64,000 nt of DNA. It comes from Metabacillus arenae (GTDB lineage: Bacteria > Bacillota > Bacilli > Bacillales > Bacillaceae). The notes beneath the pieces were generated by a model that searched no databases, was not told the origin of the DNA, and saw nothing but the letters and a program-made list of their open reading frames with translations. Both the position numbers and the translations under genes were made by a program. The stretch covers positions 23,915 to 87,914 of the forward strand of contig NZ_JACXAI010000026.1 of NCBI RefSeq assembly GCF_014773385.1. The letters are read 5' to 3'. Below, piece by piece: positions 36,880 through 46,149 of the stretch. Each line of letters starts with the position of its first letter. Position 1 is the stretch's first letter.

Positions 36880-38784
36880 ATGACCTTTCGTGATCTTGCG
36901 TTTCATAATGTGTTTCGAAATTTTCGGACATATGCCGCTTATTTTCTTAGCAGTGCTTTTTCGGTGATGGTGTTTTTTGTTTATGCGACATTTGCCTTCC
37001 ATCCAAAATTGACTGCTGAAACATTGAAGGAAGCTTCAACAGGCATGCACTTTGCAGAAGCCATCATCTATGTGTTTACATTTTTCTTCATTTTGTACTC
37101 GATGAGTACGTTTTTAAAAACACGCAAAAAGGAATTTGGGATTTTAATTATGAATGGAATGGCTGACATGCAGCTAAAAAGACTTGTCTTCATTGAAAAC
37201 ATGGTCATTGGGTTTTTATCTACTTTAATCGGAATTGGAGCAGGGTTCATATTCTCACAAATTATTCTTTACTCTAGTTCCTACTTGCTTGATATGGATG
37301 AACCCCTGCCGTTTTATTTGCCAACAAATGCTGCGTTATTAACGTTTGTTGCGTTTATCGTTTTATTCCTGTTTATTTCTTTGTTTACAGCTGCGATCCT
37401 TCGAGGTAACAAGCTGATTGATTTGCTGACGGGCTCAGAAAAGCCAAAACCAGAACCAAAAGCTTCAGTTTTTCAATCCTTACTTGCCGCAATTCTTTTA
37501 ATTACAGGTTATACAGTTGCTCTGCTCGTTGAAGGAATGGGCGTTGTTGCAGCTATGATTCCAGTAACAGTTGTTGTCATTATCGGAACCTATTTTCTTT
37601 TTACACAGCTTAGTGTTTGGATCATTACAAAATTAAGGAAGAATGAAAAAATTTATTTGCATAAAACCAATATTGTTACTTTTTCAGATTTGGCTTACCG
37701 AATGAAGGATAATGCCAGGATGTTTTTTATTGTCACCATCATCACAACAGTTGCATTTTCCGCGATAGGTTCATTAGTAGGGTTTCGTTCGCTTATGGTA
37801 AATGGGGCTGTGAAAAGTGATCTTTATGCATTTCATTACACTTCTTTCTCGAACAATGCAAAAGCAAATGAACATCAGCAAAAAATTGAAAATGTTTTAG
37901 AAAACAATAAAATACACTATCAACAGCTTGATGCTTCCTTTAAAAATGTCTCTGAAAAAGCCAAAAACGAAGGGGAAGGAAGCTTTTTTACAGTCATTAA
38001 ACAATCGGATTACAACAAATTTGCTAAAGCAACAGGCGCAAATGAAATAACACTTAAAGGGAAAAGCGCAGCTGTCATTCCCCAATATTTTTCCTTTAAC
38101 TCAGACGCAGATAGAGAGCTGTTTAAGAGAAAGGTGACTCTAAACGAAAACAATCAAGAACTGAGGATAGAAACAGTGCTTGGTCAGTCTGTCATTCCAT
38201 TAAGATTGCTGCAGGGAGACGGGCTGATTGTAACAGACTCCCTTTATGAATCGATCAAAGCTGAGTCTAATCACTATTCAGCTTATGATGTTAACGATTT
38301 GGAAAAAACCGAAGAGATTGGAGAGGATTTATTAGCATCTATCCCCCTGACTGAAAATGGAGCATATGATTTTTCATCTTTAGCAGTGAAAGTGAATGAG
38401 GTCAAGCAAGGAATAAATACGATTTTATTCGTCGGCTTATTTATCGGAGTTGTTTTCTTCGTAGCCGCTGGCAGCTTCTTATACTTTAGACTCTATTCCG
38501 ACCTTGAAGAAGATTCTAAAAAATATCTGGCAATCACAAAGCTTGGTATAACAGAAAAAGAGTTAAAGAGGGTCGTAACAACACAAATAGCTTTATTGTT
38601 TTTTGTACCTGTCGGAGTGGCACTTGTCCATGGTTTTGTTGCTTTAATAGCCCTAGGACATATGTTTAATACAACATTGTGGACCGAAATTGCAATGGTG
38701 CTCGGAAGCTTCTTCCTTATTCAAGTAATCTATTTTGTGTTTATTCGAATTCGATATATAAAAAATTTAAAAGAAGCACTTTAA
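36880..38784 (+). CDS. BceB-like FtsX-family ABC permease
   Basis: A 634-residue membrane protein. MTFRDLAFHNVFRNFRTYAAYFLSSAFSVMVFF is the BceB/VraG opening. About ten helices in total, with a large extracellular domain between helices 7 and 8 (residues about 315-520), the feature of the bacitracin/antimicrobial-peptide group. It normally protects cell-wall lipid intermediates and signals to a BceS-type kinase. No two-component genes are next to it. GGGAG lies upstream. Confidence 0.88.
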   Translation: MTFRDLAFHNVFRNFRTYAAYFLSSAFSVMVFFVYATFAFHPKLTAETLKEASTGMHFAEAIIYVFTFFFILYSMSTFLKTRKKEFGILIMNGMADMQLKRLVFIENMVIGFLSTLIGIGAGFIFSQIILYSSSYLLDMDEPLPFYLPTNAALLTFVAFIVLFLFISLFTAAILRGNKLIDLLTGSEKPKPEPKASVFQSLLAAILLITGYTVALLVEGMGVVAAMIPVTVVVIIGTYFLFTQLSVWIITKLRKNEKIYLHKTNIVTFSDLAYRMKDNARMFFIVTIITTVAFSAIGSLVGFRSLMVNGAVKSDLYAFHYTSFSNNAKANEHQQKIENVLENNKIHYQQLDASFKNVSEKAKNEGEGSFFTVIKQSDYNKFAKATGANEITLKGKSAAVIPQYFSFNSDADRELFKRKVTLNENNQELRIETVLGQSVIPLRLLQGDGLIVTDSLYESIKAESNHYSAYDVNDLEKTEEIGEDLLASIPLTENGAYDFSSLAVKVNEVKQGINTILFVGLFIGVVFFVAAGSFLYFRLYSDLEEDSKKYLAITKLGITEKELKRVVTTQIALLFFVPVGVALVHGFVALIALGHMFNTTLWTEIAMVLGSFFLIQVIYFVFIRIRYIKNLKEAL

Positions 38785-38800
38785 ACGAGGAGTGGTGAAA

Positions 38801-39562
38801 ATGGCAATGTTACAAGTGAAAAATGTTTCAAAGGTATATGAAGGAAAAATATCTTATCAAGCTTTATCCGGGATAAGCCTCACGATGAATGAAGGAGATT
38901 TTGTCGGCATCATGGGTCCATCAGGAAGCGGGAAAACTACATTGCTGAACATGGTATCTACAATTGATTCACCATCATCCGGAGAAGTGCTCCTAGATGG
39001 AGAGAATCCGCATAAGCTTAGTAAGAACAAGCTTGCTTTATTTAGACGCAGGGAGCTTGGCTTTGTCTTTCAAAACTTCAACCTATTAAACACTTTAACA
39101 GTAAAAGAAAACATCGTTTTAAGTCTGACCCTGGATGGAGCAAAGGTAAAAGAAATGAATGAAAAGGCAGAAAAATTAGCAGCTACATTGGGTATCCATG
39201 CAATCTTAAACAAAAGAACCTATGAAATTTCCGGCGGGCAGGCGCAGCGGACAGCAATTGCCAGAGCAATGATTCACAATCCAAAGCTGATACTGGCAGA
39301 TGAGCCAACAGGCAACCTTGACTCAAAATCTGCGAAGGATGTATTAGAAACAATGGAAGAAATTCACCGTGCCAAAAAAGCTACAATCATGATGGTGACT
39401 CACGATGCACTAGCTGCAAGCTACTGCAATCGGGTGATCTTCATTAAAGACGGTATATTATCGCAGGAGCTTCGCCGCAGTGTGAGCAAGGAAGGCTTTT
39501 ATCAAGATATCCTGCGCACGTTATCCGTATTGGATCAAGGGGAGTTAGAGAAAGCTCATTAA
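38801..39562 (+). CDS. BceA-like ABC ATPase
   Basis: About 253 residues. Walker A GPSGSGKTT near 39-47, signature ISGGQAQR, Walker B LILADEPTGNLDSKSA, switch His in MMVTHDALAA. ATG at 38801 is chosen because GAGGAG is 9 nt upstream. The gene follows its permease, the reverse of the usual bceA-bceB order. Works with the permease in peptide-antibiotic resistance. Confidence 0.9.
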   Translation: MAMLQVKNVSKVYEGKISYQALSGISLTMNEGDFVGIMGPSGSGKTTLLNMVSTIDSPSSGEVLLDGENPHKLSKNKLALFRRRELGFVFQNFNLLNTLTVKENIVLSLTLDGAKVKEMNEKAEKLAATLGIHAILNKRTYEISGGQAQRTAIARAMIHNPKLILADEPTGNLDSKSAKDVLETMEEIHRAKKATIMMVTHDALAASYCNRVIFIKDGILSQELRRSVSKEGFYQDILRTLSVLDQGELEKAH

Positions 39563-39657
39563 TGGTATCATTGGTACCTAGTACCTTCCTTTATAGAAAT
39601 TTGCTAAAATTAAATAGAAGCTTCATAAGTATATCTAAATAAGGAAGGCGAATTAAG

Positions 39658-40443
39658 GTGAACCGTCTAATTTTCTATGGTACGAGCGATTCGCAAGGTG
39701 TTCCAAGAATGCTCTGTTCCTGTAATGTTTGTTTGTCTAAGAATCGAACCAATAATCGAACAAGACCGAGTGTATCCTTTAATTTAGAAGAGGTCCATTT
39801 TCAAATAGATACTTCTCCGGATTTTAAATACCAATTTAAAACCTATAACGACGACAAAGTCCCAGACTATTTATTATTTACCCACGCTCATAATGATCAT
39901 CTGGCAGGATTTGGTGACTTCGCCGATTTATGTTTTCGGAGTGATAACGAATGTAAAGTGATTGCCCCGGCTGAAGTAATGGAGATTATTAAAGGCAGAT
40001 ATCCCTATCTCCTGAAGAGAAAAGGGCTTATTTTTAAAGCGACGAACGAATTAAACCTTAATGGAAACATTATTTCCTTCCACAAGGTAAATCATGGTTA
40101 TAACGGCTATTCTTATGGAATAAAAATTAAACAAAACAATGGAAAAACATGGGCTTATGTCTCTGACGCTTTTCATGTCACTAACAAACAAAAGTCACCA
40201 TTTATGGATTTGAACTTGCTCATTTTGGGAACTACTTTTTGGGAAGAAAAGAAGCAAATCGAGTTAAGATCTGTTTATGATGTACAAGAAGCCTTAAATT
40301 TAATAAGAGAACTTAACTCTCAAAGTACTATTTTTACACATTTATCTCATGATATAGACATCCCTAACCGCCAAAGTAAATTACCTGAAAATGTACGGTT
40401 TGCCTATGACGGCATGGAGGTTCACCTTCCTGTTAGTGATTAG
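39658..40443 (+). CDS. MBL-fold metallohydrolase, PhnP-like
   Basis: A 261-residue cytosolic protein. LFTHAHNDHLAGFGDFADL is the metal-binding HxHxDH motif; further ligands are VNHG, VSDAFH and FTHLSHD. The N-terminal MLCSCNVCLSKN is a CxCxxC structural zinc site typical of PhnP-type cyclic phosphodiesterases (phosphoribosyl 1,2-cyclic phosphate). There is no C-P lyase operon here, so another phosphodiester may be the substrate. GTG start behind AAGGAAGG. Confidence 0.82.
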   Translation: MNRLIFYGTSDSQGVPRMLCSCNVCLSKNRTNNRTRPSVSFNLEEVHFQIDTSPDFKYQFKTYNDDKVPDYLLFTHAHNDHLAGFGDFADLCFRSDNECKVIAPAEVMEIIKGRYPYLLKRKGLIFKATNELNLNGNIISFHKVNHGYNGYSYGIKIKQNNGKTWAYVSDAFHVTNKQKSPFMDLNLLILGTTFWEEKKQIELRSVYDVQEALNLIRELNSQSTIFTHLSHDIDIPNRQSKLPENVRFAYDGMEVHLPVSD

Positions 40444-40524
40444 ATTAGGAAAGCCAATATTGTTGTACACCCAACTCTATACTGCTAGAATATTAATAGA
40501 ATAGTAAGAAGGGAGAGTATCCAT

Positions 40525-40656
40525 ATGAAAAAGAGATCTATATTATTTTTGTCTAAAGGAATCGGATACTCGACTGCTGTTTTTTTCAAAAAACTAATCA
40601 TGGGAGAAGTCTGTCTAAAATTAGATATGCTGCGGCCTTTGATTAGAACTTTTTAG
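40525..40656 (+). CDS. 43-residue leader-peptide candidate
   Basis: ATG at 40525 with AAGGGAG upstream opens a 43-codon frame (begins MKKRSILFLSKGIGYST, ends PLIRTF, TAG at 40654-40656). It is basic and hydrophobic with no known match. It ends 14 nt before four complementary segments and a terminator that precede an acetyltransferase gene, so it may be a leader peptide read for attenuation rather than a functional protein. Confidence 0.5.
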   Translation: MKKRSILFLSKGIGYSTAVFFKKLIMGEVCLKLDMLRPLIRTF

Positions 40657-40669
40657 TTGATAAAAAACT

Positions 40670-40738
40670 CCACAGGCTGCTTCCCTGTGGTTAATATACA
40701 CATTTTTTCACCACAGGACTCCTGTGGTGTTTTTTTAT
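40670..40738 (+). promoter_or_regulatory. Four-segment attenuator before the acetyltransferase gene
   Basis: CCACAGG (40670-40676), CCTGTGG (40684-40690), CCACAGG (40711-40717) and CCTGTGG (40721-40727) allow 1:2 plus 3:4 or 2:3 pairing. The 3:4 hairpin, extended to CACCACAGG / CCTGTGGTG, has nine T behind it and is a strong terminator. Confidence 0.7.
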
Positions 40739-40761
40739 TTATAATAAATGGAGGAATGACA

Positions 40762-41307
40762 ATGAAAAGAATAGGCAATAACATTTTTATTCAATCACAA
40801 GAGGAATCTGATGCAGAAGCAATGCTGCATTTGGAAACTAAAAACCGCAGCTTTTTTCAAAATTATACCCCTATAAGAGAGGATGATTTTTTCACATTAG
40901 AGGGTCAATTGGAACGAATAAAGAAAAACAAGGAAGGCAGCAGGCAGGATCAGCTTTACTCGTTTGCCATTTTTCTGATTGAGACAGAAGAATTAATCGG
41001 GAGCATCTCCCTTACAGAGGTTCTCCGCGGACCTCTGCAAAGCTGCTTTATAGGCTATTACTTAGACAAGGACCATAATGGCAAGGGGTATATGACCGAG
41101 GCAGTCAGGCTTGTCGTTTCTTATGCATTCAACGAATTAAAGCTCCATCGGATTGAAGCAGGGGTCATGCCGCATAACCTTGGATCTATTCGATTATTAG
41201 AAAAAGCAGGTTTTCATAAAGAAGGAATTGCAAAGAAAAATGTAAAAATCAATGGAAAATGGCAGGATCACCAGGTGCTGGCAATTGTGAACGAGGATGA
41301 CGTTTAA
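40762..41307 (+). CDS. RimJ/RimL-type GNAT acetyltransferase
   Basis: About 181 residues from the ATG at 40762 (GGAGGA upstream); a longer frame runs back through the attenuator and is unlikely. Motif A YLDKDHNGKGYMTEAVRLVV and HRIEAGVMPHNLGSIRLLEKAGF are the typical RimJ/RimL pattern. Relatives acetylate the N-termini of ribosomal proteins, or drugs. Preceded by the attenuator, so synthesis may respond to translation state. Confidence 0.85.
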   Translation: MKRIGNNIFIQSQEESDAEAMLHLETKNRSFFQNYTPIREDDFFTLEGQLERIKKNKEGSRQDQLYSFAIFLIETEELIGSISLTEVLRGPLQSCFIGYYLDKDHNGKGYMTEAVRLVVSYAFNELKLHRIEAGVMPHNLGSIRLLEKAGFHKEGIAKKNVKINGKWQDHQVLAIVNEDDV

Positions 41308-41321
41308 TCTCTTTGTGAATA

Positions 41322-41354
41322 GAAAAGCAAAGGACTTTTACGGTGCTTTGCTTT
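41322..41354 (+). terminator. Terminator after the acetyltransferase gene
   Basis: AAAAGCAAAG / CTTTGCTTTT hairpin with a 13-nt loop. Confidence 0.7.
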
Positions 41355-41542
41355 TCGGCAAAAATATGTTTAATTCCTCTGCATATGACTTTGTCCTTCC
41401 TCTTAAAAAAAATCATGTTACTTCTATACTGTATAAAACCTTGAAATTATACTTTCTTCCAAGTGCTCTTTTAAGTGATTATAAAATCAACTTGATTATG
41501 TAAGAAAAAACTCTATGAAAAGGGAATATACCCAAAAGCCGA

Positions 41543-41974
41543 TTATTCACTTTTACTTTTATAAAAATATGGCCCGCAAAAGCTTTCGTGTGTGCGCACA
41601 TAGGTCCAAGTGAAATCCTTATCTACTATGTAGACATCTGATAAATAAATGTCATTTTCGCCTGAAAAATCATCGGCTTTTATACGTTTTGCATCATGAA
41701 GCATTAAAGCATCGTCATTATGCTGGATGAAAACATAGCATTCTTTTTTTCTTTCTTTATTAAACGCATACATTGCTTCTCCCTTTTCTAAACATGACAA
41801 TTTATTGTAGCTGAATGCATGCCATAATAAAGAATCTAAATTGATTTTTATCTTTTGCGATTTACTTAACTTTTTAACGAATTTTTCTTCCCATTGTTTA
41901 CGGAAGTTTATCCCTTTATTTGGTAATTCCGTTAGCATAACCTCTTTATTTATTAATGATTCCCTCAACTCCAT
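41543..41974 (-). CDS. DUF4275-like protein
   Basis: A 143-residue cytosolic protein. TELPNKGINFRKQWEEKFVK, LLWHAFSYNKLSCLEKGEA and the C-terminal TWTYVRTHESFCGPYF recall DUF4275 proteins of Bacillus (YqaJ-neighbour type, unknown role). AGGGGA precedes the ATG. Not in an operon as far as I can see. Confidence 0.6.
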   Translation of the reverse strand: MELRESLINKEVMLTELPNKGINFRKQWEEKFVKKLSKSQKIKINLDSLLWHAFSYNKLSCLEKGEAMYAFNKERKKECYVFIQHNDDALMLHDAKRIKADDFSGENDIYLSDVYIVDKDFTWTYVRTHESFCGPYFYKSKSE

Positions 41975-42058
41975 TTATAATCCCCTTTTTTTCCTTAAAA
42001 GACCCCAGCCTCTTGCTCCACTTCCTTTTTTGGAACGAAGGATTGACTCCTTGTCCTC

Positions 42059-43162
42059 TCACACTCTCCGCAAACTCCTATTAATCTCCTCCTTATCAAA
42101 CTCGCGATATCCCTGCCTCATTCCCCATTCCAGCATATGCTCGTAGTCTTGATGGTTTTTATCGCTGGTGATAAGAAGAAATGCTTTGTAGCCTTGTTCT
42201 CCGCCTACATCTTCTGGCGGAGCAGCTCCTTCTCCATCTATACAGATAGGATAATTAAGATCGAAATTTTCAATCACTCTTACTACCTCGATAGTATGTT
42301 GCCAGCTATCTCCAAAGTCATAATTGTATACAATCTTAGCCGGAAGATATTCGGACAGCTTTATACCTGTATCCATTTTCATTGGTACATCACCTTGGTA
42401 ATGAAAAGCTTCTTCGTCGCACACCAGGTTTACAATCGGTCTATCTTGGTTGATCGCGATGACTTTGCCATCTGTGTTAATTGGATAAATATAAAAATCA
42501 TACAGATGTCTATTCTTCCAGTGAAATACAATTTGTAAAATTCTATGCAATTTAGGAAAAGTAGTATTAGTTGGAACGACAATTTTCCGCCAAACTTCGC
42601 GCCTCTCTAGCATCAACTTTACCTTAAGCTCCACCGCTTCAGATTGAAAAATCGGTTGACCCGCTAACTCCTCCAAATGCTTATACTTTTCTTCCTTTGG
42701 ATAAATGTAGTCATTCTTCCCTACTCCTGCTAATAAGCCATTAATCCTTAAGTTCATCTCCACTTGATTGATGCTATCGTTATCGAGTAATTTCCCAAAG
42801 TAATAAACATTTTCACATGCCTTGTTCATTCTGGCTACAGATGTTCTATCTTTTGTTTTAGAAAAGGCAATATGAGGAGAGTGTTGCAAAAACTGCTCGA
42901 TCACTTCATCCTTAATACACTCCGCTTCGAATGTTTCCCGGATGGCCTGTACGATTAACTTACCTATCGTTTTCATATCCTTTGCTTTTAGGCCATGGAG
43001 GACGATTGCATATAAGTTTCGATCATTCACCAACACAACCGTCTTCTTCCGACCAACCTTTAATAAGTTGGCATGCCAAGAAAATAAGGGATCTTCTTCT
43101 ATCTGAGAAACCGGGGTTACCCCAAGTTCATCTAGTAGCTTTTTGGTACATTGAATTAGCAT
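42059..43162 (-). CDS. DUF6933 plus pRiA4b ORF-3-like protein
   Basis: A 367-residue cytosolic protein with two parts. Residues 1-160 (MLIQCTKKLLDELG; SWHANLLKVGRKKTVVLVNDRNLYA) match the DUF6933 pattern. Residues about 175-360 (VELKVKLMLERREVWRKIVVPTNTTFPKLHRILQIVF; YNYDFGDSWQHTIEV; GEGAAPPEDVGGEQGY) are the plasmid pRiA4b ORF-3 domain, often found near mobile elements. Function is unknown. AAGGAGCG precedes the ATG. Confidence 0.8.
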   Translation of the reverse strand: MLIQCTKKLLDELGVTPVSQIEEDPLFSWHANLLKVGRKKTVVLVNDRNLYAIVLHGLKAKDMKTIGKLIVQAIRETFEAECIKDEVIEQFLQHSPHIAFSKTKDRTSVARMNKACENVYYFGKLLDNDSINQVEMNLRINGLLAGVGKNDYIYPKEEKYKHLEELAGQPIFQSEAVELKVKLMLERREVWRKIVVPTNTTFPKLHRILQIVFHWKNRHLYDFYIYPINTDGKVIAINQDRPIVNLVCDEEAFHYQGDVPMKMDTGIKLSEYLPAKIVYNYDFGDSWQHTIEVVRVIENFDLNYPICIDGEGAAPPEDVGGEQGYKAFLLITSDKNHQDYEHMLEWGMRQGYREFDKEEINRSLRRV

Positions 43163-43569
43163 TTATATTCGCTCCTTCCATCAGCTCGGCTGTCCTTTTT
43201 GGTAGCTTAGTTGAGCTTTTAAAGTATTAACTATTTTAACACATATCTTATCCGGACCTGTTCGTATGTCCTTTTCAACTGGAAACAAGAGATCCACCCT
43301 TCACTTCCAAAAGGCCTTCAGGCGGTAAAAAGCGATTATTGGTAAACAGGTAGAAGGGAACTGAAAAAGGAGATTTATAATGGCCATTCTCCCTTTTCAC
43401 TTCCCTATATTTCCATTCAATTAAATTATATACAACTAAAACTTGAGTAAAGTAATAGGTTTATCTGCTCAGAACAAATAAAGTTGGTTACTTTCGACTG
43501 CACAAATTTTCCCGTTTTGTGGAATGCGGCTTTTTCAAAAAATAGTTATTTACCTTTAATGGATCAGTA

Positions 43570-43698
43570 ATGATTTATCGAAAAATACGTGACAAAAAAG
43601 TTCGTTATTCAACAATTTGTCCCTTTACAACAAATAGAAAGGGCACAATTCTTGAAGATCTTAAACTCCTATTAGTTGGTTTAGATAACAAAACCTAA
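43570..43698 (+). CDS. Unrecognised 42-codon frame
   Basis: A short basic frame (begins MIYRKIRDKKVRYST, ends VGLDNKT) with a poor ribosome site. It converges on the GNAT remnant. It could be real, a relic, or chance. The rest of the 927-nt stretch 43163-44089 holds the remnant below and one terminator. Confidence 0.25.
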   Translation: MIYRKIRDKKVRYSTICPFTTNRKGTILEDLKLLLVGLDNKT

Positions 43699-43702
43699 CG
43701 AA

Positions 43703-43877
43703 TCAATGACTTTTCTTTAAATCCTTTTTTAAGTAATAATGCTTATATTCCCTACCAACATAATCAAGACTACCAAACACTTGATAACCGTGCTTTTCAT
43801 AAAAATCTACTGCATGCACTTACGAATAGTAAAGTAATTAATGATAATCCTGCAATGATCGACTTTAAACCCTTCAT
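43703..43877 (-). pseudogene. Chimeric remnant: lipoprotein signal joined to GNAT C-terminus
   Basis: On the minus strand an ATG at 43877 opens a lipoprotein signal (KSIIAGLSLITLLFVSACS) that stops at TGA 43799-43797. In a different frame, from about 43815, the DNA reads HAVDFYEKHGYQVFGSLDYV then a stop at 43703, the C-terminus of a GNAT acetyltransferase. The two overlap at GCATGCAGTAGATTTTTATG, so a deletion seems to have joined two genes. Confidence 0.6.
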
Positions 43878-44001
43878 TTTTTGTACCCCCTTACTGTATT
43901 TTTTCATTATCTATGAAGTGATTTAACATGTAACCGCTTCTAATAAGATGTTAGTGTCTTATATTTGAAACTTATTTTCTATTTATTTGAAAATAAAAAT
44001 A

Positions 44002-44041
44002 GGTGTCATATATCCCTCTTAATAGAGAGAAATATGACACC
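44002..44041 (-). terminator. Terminator of the GH66 gene
   Basis: GGTGTCATAT / ATATGACACC stem with an inner CTCT/AGAG hairpin; minus strand continues TATTTTTATTTTC. Confidence 0.8.
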
Positions 44042-44089
44042 ATAGGTTGAAATCATTTTCCAAAGTTTGGGAGAGACAGAGTTCTTGAA

Positions 44090-45877
44090 TTATTTTTCAT
44101 ACTCTATCACAATCATATCCCAGTATTTAAGACTCGGAAGTGTAAAAGTGACATCATGATTTTTCTGCTTAAAGTTCAATGATATAGGAACACCATTTTT
44201 CATGTCTGGCGAAGCTAGCCAAACTTTTTTAATAGGTTTATTCTCTTTAAGCTGAACATTCAACTGCCCACGCTTTTTAGGTTCTGATTGATTTGCATTC
44301 GTATCACGCCACTCCAGCGATTCAGCATCAAAAAAGTTTATAAGATGAATGATTTTTTTATGATCTTTTTGTTTTGCAAAGCTCCATATTTTTCCCTTCT
44401 CTGGCTGAGAGGAGAAGTTTACCCAATCAGACGATTGAATGTTTATCGGAACCTCCGCTAATTGATCCCGAAGAAGGTTTTCATAGGCCACTAGAAAATC
44501 ATAATAATTTATTAGCTTTTTTTGCAAAGAGGAATCCATTTTTAAGTTTTCATGTGGAAAATATTCCTTAGAGAGCATATGTTCACCAAGCTCTAAGTGA
44601 GAACCGCCAGATGCAAAGATGACACTGTTGGCAAGCAATATACCAGGGGTATTAAATTCTCCCTTCTGGTTTGAAAACTCATAGTTCATATAGGCCGCTA
44701 GAACTGTATTATATTTTCCTTCTGAGAATTGACTGTTCTCATCAATGATCCGCTTTAGATCACTGTAATATTTGTGTTGATCCCATACTTCAGTATATAA
44801 GAAATCAACGGGAGATCTGCCTATCTGTCTTTGTCCATACTGGTTAACAGCATTCATGACTAAACGTTTATCTTCCATCTCCGATTTTGTATACTCTAAA
44901 AAAGGTTGGAAAGATTCATCTAACGCCACATGATTCCCGTCATAATCATAGACATCTCCCCGCATGCCTAGTTGGTCAATATGCCAGCCGTCAAAGGGAA
45001 GAGCCTCATAAACCATTTTTTGTTGATCATTTACATATTTTTGCCATTCAGAGTTTCCTGAATTAACTAGAAACACATCGCTTTTCCAGTCATCAGGTAA
45101 GGGATGGTAGTCATGGGCATTTTTTTGCTGATCTTTAAATAAACGCCACTCTGTGTTGACACCATCATTTTCAGCTCCTCCAAAAGCTCCGTATAGTAAA
45201 TTATATGCCATTGCCTTCATATTTCGATTATGGGCAAGCTCGATATATGTTTTAATCGTCTTCAATGAAACAGGACGATTTGATATATCCTGCCAATGGG
45301 ATGAAGGCTCATTGTTTTCAAATTTAAGTGGCTGATGATGCTTATAATGCCAATCATAAAATTGCAATCCATTAATATGAAATCGGTTCAATCCAGAAAC
45401 AACCGACTCCATTTCTTCGTTGGACATATCATGAAACTTAGAAAGAAAGCCATATCTCGGAAATTTTGACCAGTCACTTGAAACATCTATCGCAATAGTT
45501 TGCTCATCTTTCTCACGATTAGATTCATACTGTACATGAACTAAATACCCCTTAAAATCTTCTGGAGGGGGGTTCCATGTCCATTTAGCTTCATTATTTT
45601 CTATCTTTATCTCTTGCTGAGAAATTGTCTGATTTAAATGGTAGTAGGTGATGATTAACTTACCACTTGAGTATTTGTCAGATAGATTGGTTGTAAAATG
45701 AACCGGTTTATTTGGTTGATACGAAGCTTTATCAGTTGTTATACTTTGAATGATTTGTTTTTCTTCCTTAGGTTGCTCCTTAGGGAAAAAGTATGACTTC
45801 ATGGCAAATACCGAGCCGATTAACAGTAATAAGCTAAAAGACAAAATGATTAATAGATATTTCTTTTGTAAAGGCAT
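44090..45877 (-). CDS. GH66 dextranase-type glycoside hydrolase, membrane-attached or secreted
   Basis: About 595 residues from the ATG at 45877 (GAGGTG upstream). One N-terminal hydrophobic helix (YLLIILSFSLLLLIGSVFA) acts as signal or anchor. RYGFLSKFHDMS and FHINGLQFYDWHYKHHQPL are GH66 signatures. Asp301 (PFDGWHIDQLG) fits the nucleophile and Glu363 (FLYTEVWD) the acid/base. GH66 enzymes cut dextran to isomaltooligosaccharides or make cycloisomaltooligosaccharides; the length is near plain dextranases. Codirectional with the GH31 gene. Confidence 0.85.
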   Translation of the reverse strand: MPLQKKYLLIILSFSLLLLIGSVFAMKSYFFPKEQPKEEKQIIQSITTDKASYQPNKPVHFTTNLSDKYSSGKLIITYYHLNQTISQQEIKIENNEAKWTWNPPPEDFKGYLVHVQYESNREKDEQTIAIDVSSDWSKFPRYGFLSKFHDMSNEEMESVVSGLNRFHINGLQFYDWHYKHHQPLKFENNEPSSHWQDISNRPVSLKTIKTYIELAHNRNMKAMAYNLLYGAFGGAENDGVNTEWRLFKDQQKNAHDYHPLPDDWKSDVFLVNSGNSEWQKYVNDQQKMVYEALPFDGWHIDQLGMRGDVYDYDGNHVALDESFQPFLEYTKSEMEDKRLVMNAVNQYGQRQIGRSPVDFLYTEVWDQHKYYSDLKRIIDENSQFSEGKYNTVLAAYMNYEFSNQKGEFNTPGILLANSVIFASGGSHLELGEHMLSKEYFPHENLKMDSSLQKKLINYYDFLVAYENLLRDQLAEVPINIQSSDWVNFSSQPEKGKIWSFAKQKDHKKIIHLINFFDAESLEWRDTNANQSEPKKRGQLNVQLKENKPIKKVWLASPDMKNGVPISLNFKQKNHDVTFTLPSLKYWDMIVIEYEK

Positions 45878-46149
45878 ACGATTTAACACCTCACTTACTA
45901 AACCTTTAATTAAAGTTAATAGCTATTATCTAAATAAACTATTAACTAAGAAGTGGCATTTGAATAGCGGCAATCGATGTGTCACTGATTGCTTAAGTTC
46001 TCACCTCTCGCCTTCTCGAAGTAATAGACTTAGTTTCAGGCAGCAACAAAGTTTGTGAAAACAGCCAATTAATAGACGCTGATCCAGTTGTTAGATTTCC
46101 TGTGCAGTTTCTGATGGTCTGTAATCAGACTGTAGTACTAGTTAGGTTT

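Noticed and set aside
40657..40761. N-terminal extension of the acetyltransferase
   Set aside because: It would translate the attenuator hairpins; the ATG at 40762 has GGAGGA upstream and matches the family start.
42137..42538. 133-codon plus-strand frame
   Set aside because: Lies entirely antisense within the pRiA4b ORF-3-like gene; shadow frame.
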